Source: Artemia franciscana (Eukaryota > Arthropoda > Branchiopoda > Anostraca > Artemiidae). From it: DNA of 64,000 nucleotides. Below the pieces are notes generated by a model. The model made no database searches. It worked only from the letters and a program-made list of their open reading frames with translations, and was not told the DNA's origin. The DNA lies in NCBI RefSeq assembly GCF_032884065.1, contig NC_088871.1, positions 45,063,591-45,127,590 of the forward strand, given 5' to 3'. Of this stretch, positions 54,655-64,000 are shown one piece after another. The first letter of the stretch is position 1. Each line of letters starts with the position of its first letter. The translations under genes and the position numbers were made by a program.

Positions 54655-55185
54655 TTTTTTTTGCAGTTGAAAAAAGTTTGGATGAATAGGAAGACATGTG
54701 TACAAATCAAATTAAAATATTAAAAGCAACGGTAATAACAGTGCTCAAATATGGTCCTGAAACGTGTGCTCTTTGAAAGTTAGAGCAAAATTTGTTAATT
54801 GTATTCAAGAGGAATTGTGTAAGTGTTGCTTCAGATACCCGTTTGACTGCCATACGTCAAAAACAAGATTTACAAAAAATATGGTTTGATTTCCCTTTCT
54901 ATACCTATGGTGAAAGAAAGATCGTAATGACCAGTAAACGTTTTACAGAAAAAAAATGACAGACTCTACTTTTTAGCCATTCATCTGAGGCCAAAGGAAT
55001 AGTAGGTCGTCCCCGAAAAGGTGGAAAGAGGTCATAATGAAGGATTTAAAGAAATTGGGACTTCGTGGGATGGGGTAAAAGGTGAAGCTTTGAATACATT
55101 TGGGTGGAGAAGGGTCATATGCAGCTGCATTAGTCTCAAGCAGCTTAGGGCTCCAGGGAGTTGTTAGTAAAGGTAGAAGTTGTTG
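54655..55185 (+). pseudogene. LINE family A relic: second C-terminal copy
   Basis: Plus strand: 'QLKKVWMNRKTCVQIKLK', 'TVITVLKYGPETCAL', 'RNCVSVASDTRLT' and 'GRPRKGGKRS', in broken frames, ending near the TAG-like run at 55155-55180. A T run at 54642-54661 precedes it. Confidence 0.75.
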
Positions 55186-55200
55186 CAGTGAGTACTGTAG

Positions 55201-55320
55201 TATATTTTTGAACAGATAGTGAAATACTGAGGACTGCACTTGTCTGTTCAATTTTAAAGCATATTTTTGAACAGAAAGTAAAATACTGAGGACTACACTT
55301 GTATGTTCAATTTTAAACAA
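55201..55320 (+). repeat. Two tandem copies of a 59-bp unit
   Basis: 'ATATTTTTGAACAGATAGTG' at 55202 recurs with few changes at 55261, each continuing to 'GTTCAATTTTAAA'. Confidence 0.85.
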
Positions 55321-55399
55321 AAATAAACCTATGGAAAATTCAATAAGGAAATATGAAATGTGGTTTAACAGTAAAAATTCCAACTATAATAGGCTAGTT

Positions 55400-56930
55400 A
55401 TCTCCAATTTGATATATGACAATACCTATGTAAAGTTGAAATTATAATCCTAGGATTAATATTTCTAATCAATCGTTGCAGCGCGAACTGTAGTTTTCTT
55501 GTTGAAAAGAAAATAAAATATTGCAAATAAAACCTGTCTTTGGAATTTTAAACAAAATTTTGAAACAAACTCGTATCTATTAGATTTCATAGACCAAATA
55601 AAAAAATCGACAAAAAATTTGATATTTATTGCTTGATAGTTGAAATTTCAGATTTAAACTGAAATCCAAGATAGATCAAAACAAAATTCTACAATTCTAT
55701 TAAATCACTGGAGAGAATACAAAAAAAACTTATAATTCATATTTCATTACATAAATGGGTGGTAATTTTTTGATGGATTAGGTTTAAGGATAAAGAATCA
55801 TTTTTAAACGGTATTTTCAGAATAATTTACTACGCTATTTTTGACACTTTCAAAAAATTAAATGAATCAGCCAATCAAAAGCACGTATTTGCAACTACCC
55901 ACGCCCCAGCAATATGTCCCTTGTATATGCTTAAATTACCATCTGTAGTTGATTTTTTTTTTTAATATCATACAGGGTAAATAAGCAAAGAAGCCAATTA
56001 AGTCAAATTTACATACAAACGAAGTAGAAACCAATCTTATATACAGGTTTCCAAAGCTAGAAGATCTCTGCATCCAGAAACCTTTAATGTAATTTAAACA
56101 ATGTAAAAAAATTGCCTTTCAGAAGAGATGTTCCAGTTGTATGCTTGGAGACGAATTGCACAAATAGGATGATTCGTCTTTGTTTTCCTTTATGATGTGC
56201 AAAGCTAAGCCAAGAAATTACACCATGAATATTTTCTGAACTGTCTTGATATCCATTATCTTTTACATTTCATTTTCCTTTCATTGCATTTCATTTTCCT
56301 TTCTCTACATTTCAGTTTCTTCAGCAATTCCAAGAGAATTAGCTAATCAGTTTGAAGGAGTTTTTTTCAGTTTCAAGAATATTCCCATGCAGTTCTTCCA
56401 AAGAAAAAAAAACACACTTTCTTTTTTATAGAAAAACTGAATTCTTTTCCATAATCAATACAAACAAGCTTTTGAACACTTACAAGATTTGTAGAAAATA
56501 ACAGAGCAAGATAGAAAGACAAATTGTTCCGAAAAAGGAGACTTTGTATTGGAGACTGCTTTCTAAATCAATCCAAAACTCACAAGAAAGAAAAGCTGCT
56601 AGTTTCCAGATTTGAAGAAAAATTCAATGCAAGCCATTGAGAGGAACCTATAAAACTCAAAAGAATTTGTGCTCCTGGCTATGACAATACTAATCAAGAA
56701 CTTCATGGCAAAAAACTGTAAGTAAAGAGCAATCCCTTCCAGTAATAATTGCACTCTAGAAAAGCAAATGTTGATTCCCAATACAAATCAATAAGTTTAA
56801 AACTACCATTCAAACTTTATTAGTATAAGAAAAAGTGCAAAATTAAAAAAAGAAGGATAGCAACCCTTGGAAGGGATGTGATGTAATGATGAGAATTGTC
56901 ACCATCACATTTAGCATGTCTGAGAATCCT
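55400..56930. other. No recognisable gene
   Basis: AT-rich. Short ORFs (for example 56246-56431) are hydrophobic or pyrimidine-driven and not supported. Confidence 0.4.
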
Positions 56931-56934
56931 CGAG

Positions 56935-57470
56935 CAAAGGTTTCAAGTCTGTATTTACATAGAAATAAAATTACGCATTTTTCTTGAGGGGGATAGTTGG
57001 GAATACTTGTTTATTATATTTTTTATTTGATTTTCCCTGGGCGTGATCGTAGCCACCACATAGTCATAGAGTAGCAAAAGAGGGCTTATTTAAACAGAAA
57101 ATTAAATCTAAAATGTCATATTTAAATAACAAAACAGCCACACCTCTTCAGGGTACACTACTAATTTCTTCTAATTTGTGATGAAAAACAGTTTTGAGAA
57201 AATTACTTTTTATGCTGATTCCAAATATACAAATTTCATCAAATTCAAATTTGCCAATAAAAATTCATTAGCATGATGAAAACTTAATGCAGAAAAATGG
57301 GAAAAACATCCCAAAATGGAGAACAACCCTAGAAAAATAATATCATGAAATTCAAACTAACCTTCAACCCTGGACCAGAGGTTTTAAGCTGAAATACAAA
57401 ATTTGGTCTTTTTAAGAAGGATGTTCATGGATGCATTCTCTTTCAAGGGTAGTTGTATAAAGCCAGTGGT
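56935..57470 (-). mobile_element. Composite repeat, old diverged fragment
   Basis: Reverse orientation. 'CTGGGCGTGATCGTAGCCAC', 'AAAAGAGGGCTTATT' and 'GATTCCAAATATACAAATTTC' match conserved words of copies B and C at lower identity. Order is scrambled relative to those copies. Confidence 0.5.
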
Positions 57471-57984
57471 CAAAGATTACTGGGATAGAACCATCTCAAA
57501 GAGAAATTTAGAGGTCTCATCTCATTTTTAAGAAACAAAAGAGATCGCCAAGCAGCAAAGTACCAGTTTCTATCCTTCTATGAGTCATAAAATAAAAATT
57601 ATTGCCTGAACATTTTTTGCTGTTAATAACAATTATTTGGCCAAAGCATTCCAAAAACCTTGGCTACTGCTGTTTGTACATGATCATGGAGTTTGAATTC
57701 CTAATGATAATTTCCAAAACTCTCTCAGCCACTGAACTGATTGTTGGGAGCCATCATATGACTCTCATCCTGTAATCATACAGTGTTGTCACCAAATTTA
57801 AGCTTTCTTTCATAAAGTGCTGTCTTAAATACATTCAAAGTGGAAGAAGAAGCAGTGGAGGTTAAACTGGCAGTTATCAACTCAAGAGCACTACAGGTAT
57901 GGAGGACCTTAAAGCTCTCAGATGGATTAAAGTGATCAAGGTAAGGTGAAATCTGGAGTTGAATGTGACTAGCTAAAGCAACCA

Positions 57985-58960
57985 TGGACAAGAGCTAAGA
58001 GCTAATATGGCACTTGTGACAAGTTCAAAAGAACCAAGAGCTCATATTGTATGGGCTTTAGCAAAATTCTAAGAAGCAATAGATTGATTTAAAAGGAAAA
58101 TCAGAAGCTCAATGCTAGTCAGGATTTAAAATAAGAGCTCTGAGTCATGAGGTGCTTCTAATCATCAAAATTCATTTAGATCCAATCACCCACTCATAAG
58201 TTAAAAAAACTCAATTTTCTAATTTGTCCTCTCCCTTCAGCCCCCCCCCCCCCAGATGGTTGAATCAGAGAAAAAGACTTTATCAAATCAATTTGTGCAG
58301 GTCCCTGACATGCCTACCAATTTTCATCATCCTAGCATGTCCAGAAGCACCAAACTTGCCAAAGCAGTGAACCCCATCCCCAACTCCCCCAAAGACAGCA
58401 GATCCAGTCCATTTACGTCAATCAGGTATCTACAACAGTTGCTTATTCTACCCACCAAGTTTCAACCCTATCTCTCCACAAAGTGTTTTCCAAGATTTCT
58501 GATTTCCTCCTCTAAATCCCCCTGATGTCAACAGATCTGGTTGGGATTTGAAACAAGTGCTCTGAGACAAGAGTTTCTTCTAAATATCAAATTTCATTAA
58601 GGTCTGGTCACCTGTTCATAAGTTAAAAATACCTCAATTTTTCTAAATTTTCCAAATTAACAACCCCCAGCTGCCCCAAAGAGAGTGAATCCAGTCTGGT
58701 TATGCCAATTGTGTATCTAGGACTTGTGCTTATTCTTCCCACAAAATTTCATCCCAATCTCTCCACTGTAAGCATTTTCCAAGATTGCTAGTTTCCAAGA
58801 TTTCTGTTTCCCCTTTCCAACCCCTTATGTCCACGGATCTGATTTGAATTGAAAATGGAGCATCTGAGACATAAGATCTTTCTATATACCAAGTTTCATT
58901 AAGATCTGATCACCTTTTCATAGGATATAGATGCCTCAATTTTCACATTTTCCAAGATTT
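57985..58960. mobile_element. Partial second copy of the 298-bp-unit element
   Basis: Starts 'AAGAGCTAAGAGCTAATATG', 'GCACTTGTGAC' and contains 'TAGATTGATTTAAAAGGAAA' as at 29880-29990, then about three core units. It differs from the 29880 copy by many C/G to T/A changes, consistent with age or methylation-driven decay. The 3' terminal hairpin is not seen. Confidence 0.75.
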
Positions 58961-59003
58961 CTGGTTGGGCTTGTTCCTATTCTGATGTCTGATTGGGCTT
59001 ATT

Positions 59004-59111
59004 CAGGGTGAGGTCTGTATTCTATATTTATTAAATAATCCTTGTTTTTTTTGTTTTTTTTTAGTTTTATTACTCTTAGTTGAATGAATATAGAATACAG
59101 ACTTCACCCTG
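59004..59111. repeat. 25-bp inverted repeat with 58-nt loop
   Basis: Left arm 59004-59028 begins 'CAGGGTGAGGTCTG'. The right arm 59087-59111 is its inverse with one mismatch. The T-rich loop is unrelated. May be a small foldback element. Confidence 0.8.
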
Positions 59112-60555
59112 CTACCTGTAGGGCTCATGGACTAATATGCTTTGCTCTATAGTTAATGTTACCTGTAAGCAAGCCCACTTCACACATTTTTAGTTTGCCC
59201 CATGGAGGAGGAGGATCAACCAGAGATGGATGTGCTTCTCTAACAAATGACAAAGAAACAATATGTAATCATAAGAATTTTGCTATATGCTGTTTCCTAA
59301 ATTTTGAAAAAAAAATTGATGGCTCAGAATTCTACTCATATAACAGGAATTGCATTTTCAGAACTAAAGGCAGAGAAAAAGCAACTAGTATCTGAAAATT
59401 ATATACTTAGTATCTAGTACCTGGTAGGCTAACTGAAAATTAAGGTAAAATGTTGTCTTGTCAAAATTTCAATAAATATAGGTGAATTTCAGGACCTTCA
59501 AGAGGGAGAAGGAGTAGAGGTGGGTACTTTAGAATACCTTGCTGGGATATAGGCCTACTTTAGCCTGTAGACCTATCCCCAAAAGTTTCATTTTCCTAAT
59601 CTAACCCCTTTTCAAGATAGCAAGAAGCCACTAAACTAGAATTTTACCATAGGCTACTCTTAATTGGTACATATAGGAGTAGGGGAAAATTCAGTTAGGA
59701 TGCAAATGCATGTTAGATTTAGATTCAGGATGCAATTCTTCTGACTATAGAAGTAAGTTTATTTCTTAGCTACCTTAACAATCTGTTAATACCTTACCTT
59801 AAATATAAACCTTATCCAGTTGTTTTTTTATAGTCAATCAGGAGAGGGTAAGGTAAGGCAATTTGCATTTAGGAATGAAATAAATGCTTGTGGTGGCTTA
59901 CCACCACAAGCATTTTTGGAGTCTCCTTAAAATTTAGTCCTTGTTATAACCTTTAACTGACATTGTAAACTGATGGTTAATGTAAAGCAAGCATAAAAGA
60001 TAATGACAAACACATAAAACCAGCCACATTTTGCACATAGCCTAGGGTTATACATTACTTAATCAGGGGGAGGCTGGTATGCAATGGCATCAACATTAAT
60101 TATCATATTTTGAAAGAGGAGAACACAGAATCTACTGATAGGCTAGATTAATTTTTTTCATAGGCCTATCTGATTTTCTTCCTAGGCTAGCCTATAATTT
60201 ACCTTTAATGATTGTCTATAGAAAAAAGCCACTAAGCAAAATTTTTCTTCAAATATTACACAATCAAATAATATCATACCATATTTAGTCTAATCCTTTG
60301 ATATTATTCCTAAGTGGTTTAGTTTTGTTTACAAACTTCTGTTTTGATTATTCTTGGGCGATTGGATTCTGCTAATACGTATTTACTGGTAATAGTTGAG
60401 ATACGTCAAATCAATAAACAATTATTAATAATAATATTTTGCTTAAAATTTATAGTTTTGAAAAGAGTAATTTATCATGAGCTTCACATATCCTCTTTTT
60501 AAATTAAACCAAAATTGTAAATAAGACTCACCATTAGGGTGCGTCATTAGGTTGC
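59112..60555. other. No recognisable gene; one perfect hairpin
   Basis: AT-rich. At 59156-59395 an 79-codon plus-strand ORF ('LPHGGGGSTRDGCASL') is not recognised. A hairpin at 59882-59915 is listed separately. Confidence 0.4.
59882..59915. repeat. Perfect 15-bp stem hairpin, 4-nt loop
   Basis: AAATGCTTGTGGTGG, loop CTTA, CCACCACAAGCATTT. Shorter than a typical microRNA precursor stem. Confidence 0.9.
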
Positions 60556-60559
60556 ACAC

Positions 60560-62039
60560 CTACCAAATAAAGACCCTAATAACCCAAGTCATTGCAAAGT
60601 TAGAAAAATAGTCCAAAGAAGCAGACTTAAAGTTTTCTGCAACGAAGGCAATTGTCGTCACTAGGAAAAGAGTTGGAGCCCTTCCAGAACTGTATTTAAG
60701 TGACCGCTCAGTTGAATATGTTAGCAAAGTAAAAATACTAGGTGTAGTGGTTGACGATAAACTTACCTGGAAACCCAATGTGATGTCTCTTAAATCAATA
60801 TGAATGAAAAGACTCAATGTTATAAAGAGTTTGGCCTATATGGCTAGAGGATTACAAGTAGAACTTTTGATCCAGTGTTATATCAAATACGCATAACCTA
60901 AAATGGAGTTTTGCGCAACAATTTGGAGTAAGAAAAACAGCACATGTTAGTTTCCTTCTATCAGAAAGTGGTCTAGCAGACCTAGAAACACAAAGAAAGA
61001 TCAAATTTTTAAGATATGAACAGAGAATTTGGACTTACGAAAATAACCACCCAGCTAAGTCAAAAATCATCAAACCTGGTCGCCAAGCAACTACCGACAT
61101 ATATACCGACATAGCATGAAATCAATCCAAATGTCTTGAAGCAGCGATAGAAACTTATAGAAATTATGGAATTGATATTTTCCAAAATTTTAAGAGTCGG
61201 TGAAATAGGTGTCCCTCCACTATGGGAGGAAAACAGGATTATTTCAAAATTAGAATTCAATATGGAAAAAGATACTCCAGCAGACTTGGCATTCTGCATG
61301 ATGATGGACAAAACAAGGGATACTTTCCATTATTCACTGATAGATCGAAAGTAGATGAAATGAAGCGCATAGGAGCAGCATTTTGATCCCCTTTCAAAAA
61401 TCTGTCCAAAAAATTTAAATTACTTCAGAGAGCAGCGTATTTCTGGCAGAAGTTTACGCCATTAAGAGGGCGCTGGGGTTTATTGAGGAATATTTTGAAG
61501 AGGACAATGTGATAATTTGCTCTGATTCAAAAAGTGCAATTCAAGCAGTTGTAAATGCTAATGTTATGGCAAAACTAAAAAGAGATGTCCTTATATGTTG
61601 TATTAAAATACAAGATATATTAAACAAGAAGAAAGTAGTTATTCAGTGGATTCCCGCCCACATTGGGATCACTCGAAATGAAATAGTAGATTTGAAGGCT
61701 AAATCCGCAGTTGAGTCAAGAATACTTGTAACCGACATTGAAACTCCTTACGAAGTTCTGACATTTGATCATCAGGGTTTTAAAATGAATAGAGATTTGA
61801 CTGGAAATAGTTTTGTGACAACGAAAAAACACAGAAATATAGAATTGAAGGTGTATAAAGATCTCACCAGATATGAAGCAAAGAAACTGTTTCGACTCCG
61901 ATCACACCATGCTGGAGTTGGTTCTTACAAAGCAATATTTTTGGGACAGAGTGAGGAGTGTCCTGAGTGTGGTGCGTCAGAAATTATAGAACACTTGATG
62001 TTAATGTGCCATGAAAGGGAACAAGAGAGACCGTTGTAG
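60560..62039 (+). pseudogene. LINE family C relic: RT C-terminus plus RNase H domain
   Basis: Plus strand. 60590-60890 encodes the RT thumb region ('LSDRSVEYVSKVKILGVVVD', 'DDKLTWKPNV') with stops. The RNase H domain begins 'FTDRSKVDE' (about 61338, first Asp), then 'FLAEVYAIKRALGFIEEY' (Glu), 'ICSDSKSAIQAV' (Asp) and 'WIPAHIGITRNEIVD' (His and last Asp). The 3' part (from about 61450 to 62039) is one open frame ending with a zinc-knuckle-like 'CPECGASEIIEHLMLMC'. RNase H degrades RNA in RNA-DNA hybrids during target-primed reverse transcription. Jockey/I/R1-type LINEs carry this layout. 5' and catalytic RT parts are missing or broken. Confidence 0.82.
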
Positions 62040-62109
62040 TTTTTTCAATCAAACAGTTCACAATAACAAACTGCAAATACAAAGCGATTCAGTTCAATAC
62101 TAAGTAAAA

Positions 62110-62400
62110 CTCATAAAACATGGAATTTCTATATCAATAAATACATCAATGCTGATTCCAAACATATAAGAGTCATTAAGTTTACAGTTTCCTATCAAAA
62201 TCTACAGGCCCTCGAAAAATTGACCCGATTTTTGAGAAAGGGTGGAAGCACCCGTAAAATTACAAGGAATCTCAATTAAAACTATATCATTTGATTCAGC
62301 GTATCAAAGAACCCGATTTGCAGGTGTTTCGAGTTCGACCAAAAACTGACAGAATTTTACAAAGTTACTTAGCGCGCTAGCTTACAAAAAAATCAAATAA
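62110..62400 (-). mobile_element. Composite repeat, old diverged fragment
   Basis: 'ATGCTGATTCCAAACATATA', 'GATTCAGCGTATCAAAGAAC' and 'GAGAAAGGGTGGAAGCACCC' correspond to the reverse-oriented 3' part of the composite repeat at low identity. Confidence 0.55.
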
Positions 62401-64000
62401 GGTTAAATATAGATATAACTGCAGGAAGCCGCCGAACTGATGGTACCGGTGGCACCCCAACGCATTGCCGATAAATTGACGTGGTGTAGGGGTCTTTTCC
62501 TCACGATTCACATAGGCAAAGTTTCTTAGCTAGGCAACCCGCTAAAATCTGAAATCTTTTAACAAAGATGTTGAAGATTTTAATTCTCATACCAATTTTC
62601 AGCAACTCTAAGTTCATTATGATCTGATCAATGGTCTAAGAATTTTATCTAGAATATCATCAAAGTCCGCACAAAAAACGCACGAAATTTTATTTATTTA
62701 CATTTCGTTGCTTTTTTCCAAGTGAAAAAAAAAATTCAAAGGGGAGGGGGGGGCATCACAAACCTGATACCTCTAAAATATCCAGTTTGTTCAATGTTGT
62801 AATGAGTAGACAAAAAAAAACTAAACTACTTTTGAACGAGATCAGTTAGCTGTAAGGAATTAACAACTTAATTAAGCAAAAAGGCAAATATTAGCAGAAT
62901 AATATGATATCAGAGAAGTCAGATCTTGGAAGATTGATCCACTAAAAAAGGGGCTAAGGAGGTAAAACCGAAAAAGGCAAGAAAAAATTGGAACTATAAA
63001 ATAAGTACTTTCTATTATTTTCAAGCTGGTAAGCTTTAGCCATTAATCAACATGAAGTTCATTTTTGACAGAGATCAGTGAGTTTTAAGATCTTAACAAA
63101 AAAAATACAATCTGAGTATAATGGTACAAGATTAAGGGGAGAAGATCTTATCAGACCAATTTACCAAAAACGATTAGTAAATTAGAAAGAATGGTTATTA
63201 TAGCAAGATACTAGTCAGAGACAGCGCTATAGACCTGCCTAAGTAAAAAGCAATATACCTGGAATCTAGTATTTATTTTTTTATTTTTTATCTCAGCTAC
63301 TTCGCATGAAAGGAATGGTCGTTAAAACTTTGGAAGGGGCTCATTTAACCAGAAATCGGAAATTATATTGTTTACAAATAGGTTTTTGTAATGGGAAAAG
63401 GGAGCTCGTTTGATGTTGAGTGATTGATTGGGTCAAAACTTTCTGGTATCGGTCTTTACTTCAAAAAGATCAGATATTCTGTCCTATGAGGGAGAAGGGG
63501 TAGAAGGCACACAAACAAGCCAAAAATCTTTTTATCACTGACCAGTTTGAAACAAAAAATTGCATGCAATTCGCCCAAAATAAAACTTAGTATACAAAAA
63601 AATTCCAATCCGTATAAGTTAGGAGCTCATATGGTTCGTTCGCTAGGACATTATTATCAAAGTGTTATGTGTACGATTCATCTGAGTTTTTTTGTAAAAC
63701 AAATCCCTTTTTGAAATTAAAACATATTCAAGTCTTAGTAGTGGGGTAAATCGAACGACAAAATGTGGCACAGGTTTATAAAAATACTGTGTCTTTGGAA
63801 TAGCTTGGGGTATCAAGTTGAGACTTTCAGTGAACATTGTAGGGGGGAGTGAACCTCAATTCTTAACCTGGGGATAGAGAAGACGGGGTCTAGCTTTGTT
63901 TTTTCTTCGATCTACCTGAATGCACTATAAACATCTATGGGACCTGCAGTCTAGTCACGATTAAATGGTGAGCAATCAAAAGACGCTATGTGTTGCAAAG
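62400..64000. other. No recognisable gene
   Basis: AT-rich sequence with only short unsupported ORFs. A G run lies near 62740-62755. Confidence 0.4.

Noticed and set aside
59882..59915. microRNA precursor
   Set aside because: The 15-bp stem with 4-nt loop is too short for Drosha/Dicer processing and no extended pairing surrounds it.

Overview
The window is a piece of an AT-rich, intron-containing, repeat-saturated animal genome. A crustacean close to brine shrimp (Artemia) fits best. The 5S rRNA-like segment at 19448-19560 agrees with the Artemia 5S sequence as I remember it, and the transposon mix (Mutator-like, Helitron, mariner, several LINE families, tRNA-derived SINEs) is typical of arthropods. 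There are two 100-base assembly gaps (7631-7730 and 29367-29466). I see only one long intact protein gene, no prokaryotic gene organisation and no CRISPR array.

Left part (1-7.6 kb): a truncated copy of a hierarchical palindromic repeat (1-1483) abuts the one intact gene, a 924-codon ORF (1497-4271). It joins a Mutator-like DDE transposase domain to a YqaJ-family nuclease domain. An internally deleted LINE (5.86-6.56 kb, minus strand) follows.

7.7-14 kb: a stack of minus-strand Helitrons. It holds two decayed helicase C-termini, a very clear Helitron 3' end (two tandem GC hairpins, each followed by CTAG), seven serial 5'-terminal modules carrying TGACGTCA-type palindromes, and internal minisatellites and T-rich arrays. 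One element can be delimited from 13966 to 11218.

14-21.3 kb: pieces of a dead eIF4G-like gene lie in the correct order on the minus strand: eIF4E-binding region at 20.56-21.3 kb, MA3 domain at 14.4-15.05 kb. The central MIF4G domain is not found. The space between is filled by tandem repeats, two SINEs, two other tRNA-like units, a 5S-like unit (all minus strand, mostly joined by A/T homopolymers), a (TA)n palindrome and a LINE.

23-41 kb: several copies (full, partial, inverted) of the composite palindromic repeat have inserted into LINEs, a 32-bp minisatellite and each other's neighbourhood. At 29.88-33.30 kb a 3.4-kb element with 11-bp terminal inverted repeats and about ten ~298-bp internal tandem units sits inside a second, ~280-bp tandem array.

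41-50.7 kb: a minisatellite of TTACGTAA motifs, a decayed mariner transposase, a 121-bp triplication, a ~790-bp tandem duplication, and a 4.25-kb foldback element with ~430-bp inverted arms around a 3-kb CA/GA-rich minisatellite.

50.7-64 kb: mostly LINE relics of at least three families, including one with an RNase H domain (60.56-62.04 kb), diverged repeat copies, and unassigned AT-rich DNA. Apart from the Mutator/YqaJ ORF the genes do not work together. The window is best read as a record of repeated insertion, nesting and decay.
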